Source: Phycisphaerales bacterium
Lineage (GTDB): Bacteria; Planctomycetota; Phycisphaerae; Phycisphaerales; UBA1924
Length of the DNA: 7,830 nt
Direction of reading: 5' to 3'
Assembly (NCBI GenBank): GCA_016763115.1
Contig: JAESUL010000283.1
Location: 1-7,830, forward strand
The notes beneath the pieces are model-generated. The model ran no database searches and was not told the DNA's origin. It worked only from the letters and a program-made list of their open reading frames with translations. The position numbers and the translations under genes are program-made. Of this stretch, positions 6,847-7,830 are shown in pieces. Every line of letters begins with the position of its first letter. Position 1 is the first letter of the stretch.

Positions 6847-7061
6847 GTATGAACAACACCTCGCAAAAATCTACACGCCGAACCGGGTTCACCATTGTCG
6901 AGATGATGGTGACCATCGGCGTGCTCGTCGTGGTTGCAGCGGGCGTATCGGCGATCTTTACCTCCATCGGCGACACCGTTTCGAAGGGCCGCAAGATCAG
7001 CGAACTCAATCGGTTCGCCTCGCAGGTCGAACGGGTGATGCGTGAAGACTTGAGAACATGA
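6843..7061 (+). CDS. N-terminal part of a split GspJ/PilW-like pseudopilin
   Basis: This is a 72-residue product if read from GTG 6843. The leader is residues 1-15 (NNTSQKSTRRTG), with cleavage at G15/F16. Mature FTIVEMMVTIGVLVVVAAGV has Glu at position 5 (E20) and a hydrophobic helix to about 38, then the stalk helix SKGRKISELNRFASQVERVM. The frame ends at TGA 7059-7061, right after REDLRT, where a PilW/GspJ-type protein would normally continue into its globular domain. That continuation is present in the -1 frame from 7058. I read this ORF as the first half of a frameshifted gene. Alternatively, it could be a real stand-alone stalk peptide translationally coupled to the next ORF through ATGA. 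It starts with a GTGA overlap on the previous gene. Confidence 0.7.
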   Translation: MSMNNTSQKSTRRTGFTIVEMMVTIGVLVVVAAGVSAIFTSIGDTVSKGRKISELNRFASQVERVMREDLRT

Positions 7062-7830
7062 CCCGCGACGGGTTCATGGTGATTGTGAACCAGTACGCCA
7101 CGGACAACAATGGTAATCTACTCAATGTCCAGACAACGAGTGCGGACCCGATCCCGCGTCCACGCCGGGTGGACCAGATCATGTTCTTCGCCCGCGATCA
7201 TTACATCTCGGCGAGGCGTCCGCTGGTGTCGGGGATCACCGCGACCTCGTCCGAAGCCGCGATCTGGTACGGGCATGGGCAAAAACGCCCCGCCGCGTTG
7301 GGGTCCGGCAATATTGATACACCAACCTCCGATGTGTTCCTGTTCTTCAATCCGCAGACTTATGACAACAACATGGCGACCTCGATGGACGCGAGCCTCG
7401 GGCTCAACACGCCCGGCGGCGGCAACCCAAACCGTTTCGCCAAGGACTGGTCATTGCTCCGTCATGTGACGCTGCTGATGTCGCCTCAGGGGTCTGGTCG
7501 CGTGCTGCCACAAGAGGCATTCGGGCTGGATCGACGGGTTATCACCGATCAGCCATTCCTTGTCGACTCCGAGCGTCAGATCGCATTGCAGCCTGTAGCG
7601 CGGAGCATCTTCGGCGCTCTTCGTGGAACAGATCCATTACGATTGGCGACAGATCCAAACGCTCCGTTGGCGATATCGGATACATTTACCACCGTGCTCG
7701 AACGCCCCGCCCCGCGCCGGCGTGCGAGCGGTATGGTGGACATGGCGATCGGTGATCTGGCGATGGTGCGTTCGATTGTGACCTCGGTCACCAATCCGCC
7801 TCAGGGCGGCGGGGGCTTTGGTGGCCCCCC
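7058..7830 (+). CDS. Globular part of the split GspJ/PilW-like pseudopilin (runs off window)
   Basis: This frame is open from ATG 7058 to the window edge (257 codons and 2 bases) with no stop. It begins MTRDGFMVIVNQYATDNNGN, which reads as the direct continuation of the stalk ending VMREDLR in the other frame. PRPRRVDQIMFFARDHYI at about residues 33-50 resembles the beta strand of GspJ/PilW-type proteins where a Val-Asp-x-Ile/Leu-x-Phe segment is common. The rest is a mixed polar domain. The last residues before the edge turn Gly-rich (PPQGGGGFGGP), suggesting a low-complexity linker or tail. No signal peptide or membrane segment is present, so on its own it would be a soluble cytoplasmic fragment. 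ATG 7058 overlaps the preceding TGA as ATGA but lacks a good Shine-Dalgarno, which favours a frameshift over an independent gene. The 3' end lies outside the window. Confidence 0.65.
   Translation, partial: MTRDGFMVIVNQYATDNNGNLLNVQTTSADPIPRPRRVDQIMFFARDHYISARRPLVSGITATSSEAAIWYGHGQKRPAALGSGNIDTPTSDVFLFFNPQTYDNNMATSMDASLGLNTPGGGNPNRFAKDWSLLRHVTLLMSPQGSGRVLPQEAFGLDRRVITDQPFLVDSERQIALQPVARSIFGALRGTDPLRLATDPNAPLAISDTFTTVLERPAPRRRASGMVDMAIGDLAMVRSIVTSVTNPPQGGGGFGGP

Noticed and set aside
7110..7469. 119-codon plus-strand ORF in the frame of the split pseudopilin's first half
   Set aside because: The Arg/Ser/Trp-rich translation has no pseudopilin character; the real continuation is in the frame that starts at 7058.
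1..7830. CRISPR arrays, tRNA/rRNA genes, insertion sequences or long repeats
   Set aside because: I saw no regularly spaced direct repeats, no tRNA-like cloverleaf, no transposase motifs and no terminal inverted repeats; the window is almost wholly explained by coding sequence.

Overview
The window carries one tightly packed, plus-strand gene cluster for a type II secretion / type IV pilus-like machine. In order it encodes a GspE/PilB-type assembly ATPase, a GspF/PilC-type inner-membrane platform protein, and four consecutive prepilin-like proteins. The four prepilins resemble GspG, GspH/FimT, GspI/PilV and GspJ/PilW, and each has a class III (prepilin peptidase) leader and the conserved Glu at mature position 5. 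The DNA is moderately GC-rich. The pseudopilins are far larger than proteobacterial ones, with globular parts of 300 or more residues. That architecture fits Planctomycetota, probably a Phycisphaerae-like lineage, but this is inference from protein style and not from a marker gene.

Layout. Positions 2-208 hold the 3' end of an unrecognised gene with a very acidic C-terminus; an in-frame TAG at 53-55 interrupts it. Positions 209-385 are non-coding and presumably hold the operon's promoter. gspE (386-2122) and gspF (2155-3438) follow, each with a clear Shine-Dalgarno sequence. The pseudopilin genes lie at 3456-4583, 4583-5806, 5803-6846 and 6843 onward, joined by TAATG, ATGA and GTGA stop/start overlaps. 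The last pseudopilin is split at 7058-7061. A 72-residue N-terminal part stops at TGA, and its continuation is open in the -1 frame, again with an ATGA overlap, to the window edge.

How the genes fit together. The cytoplasmic ATPase would power assembly through the GspF platform. The GspG-like protein would be the main filament subunit, and the GspH/I/J-like proteins would form the tip or priming complex. Nothing in the window encodes a secretin (GspD/PilQ), GspC, GspL/GspM or PilM/N/O, GspK or a prepilin peptidase, so the system is incomplete here and its substrate or surface role cannot be read.

Most notable points. The ATPase has lost all four cysteines of the usual zinc site but keeps a recognisable N-terminal MshEN-type (cyclic-di-GMP) double motif. 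A dnaX-like A AAA AAG heptamer lies in frame in gspF. The GspG-like protein keeps the GspG signatures but spreads them around a large insert. The GspH-like protein has a single dockerin/EF-hand-like calcium loop near its C-terminus. The GspJ/PilW-like gene is split by a frameshift.
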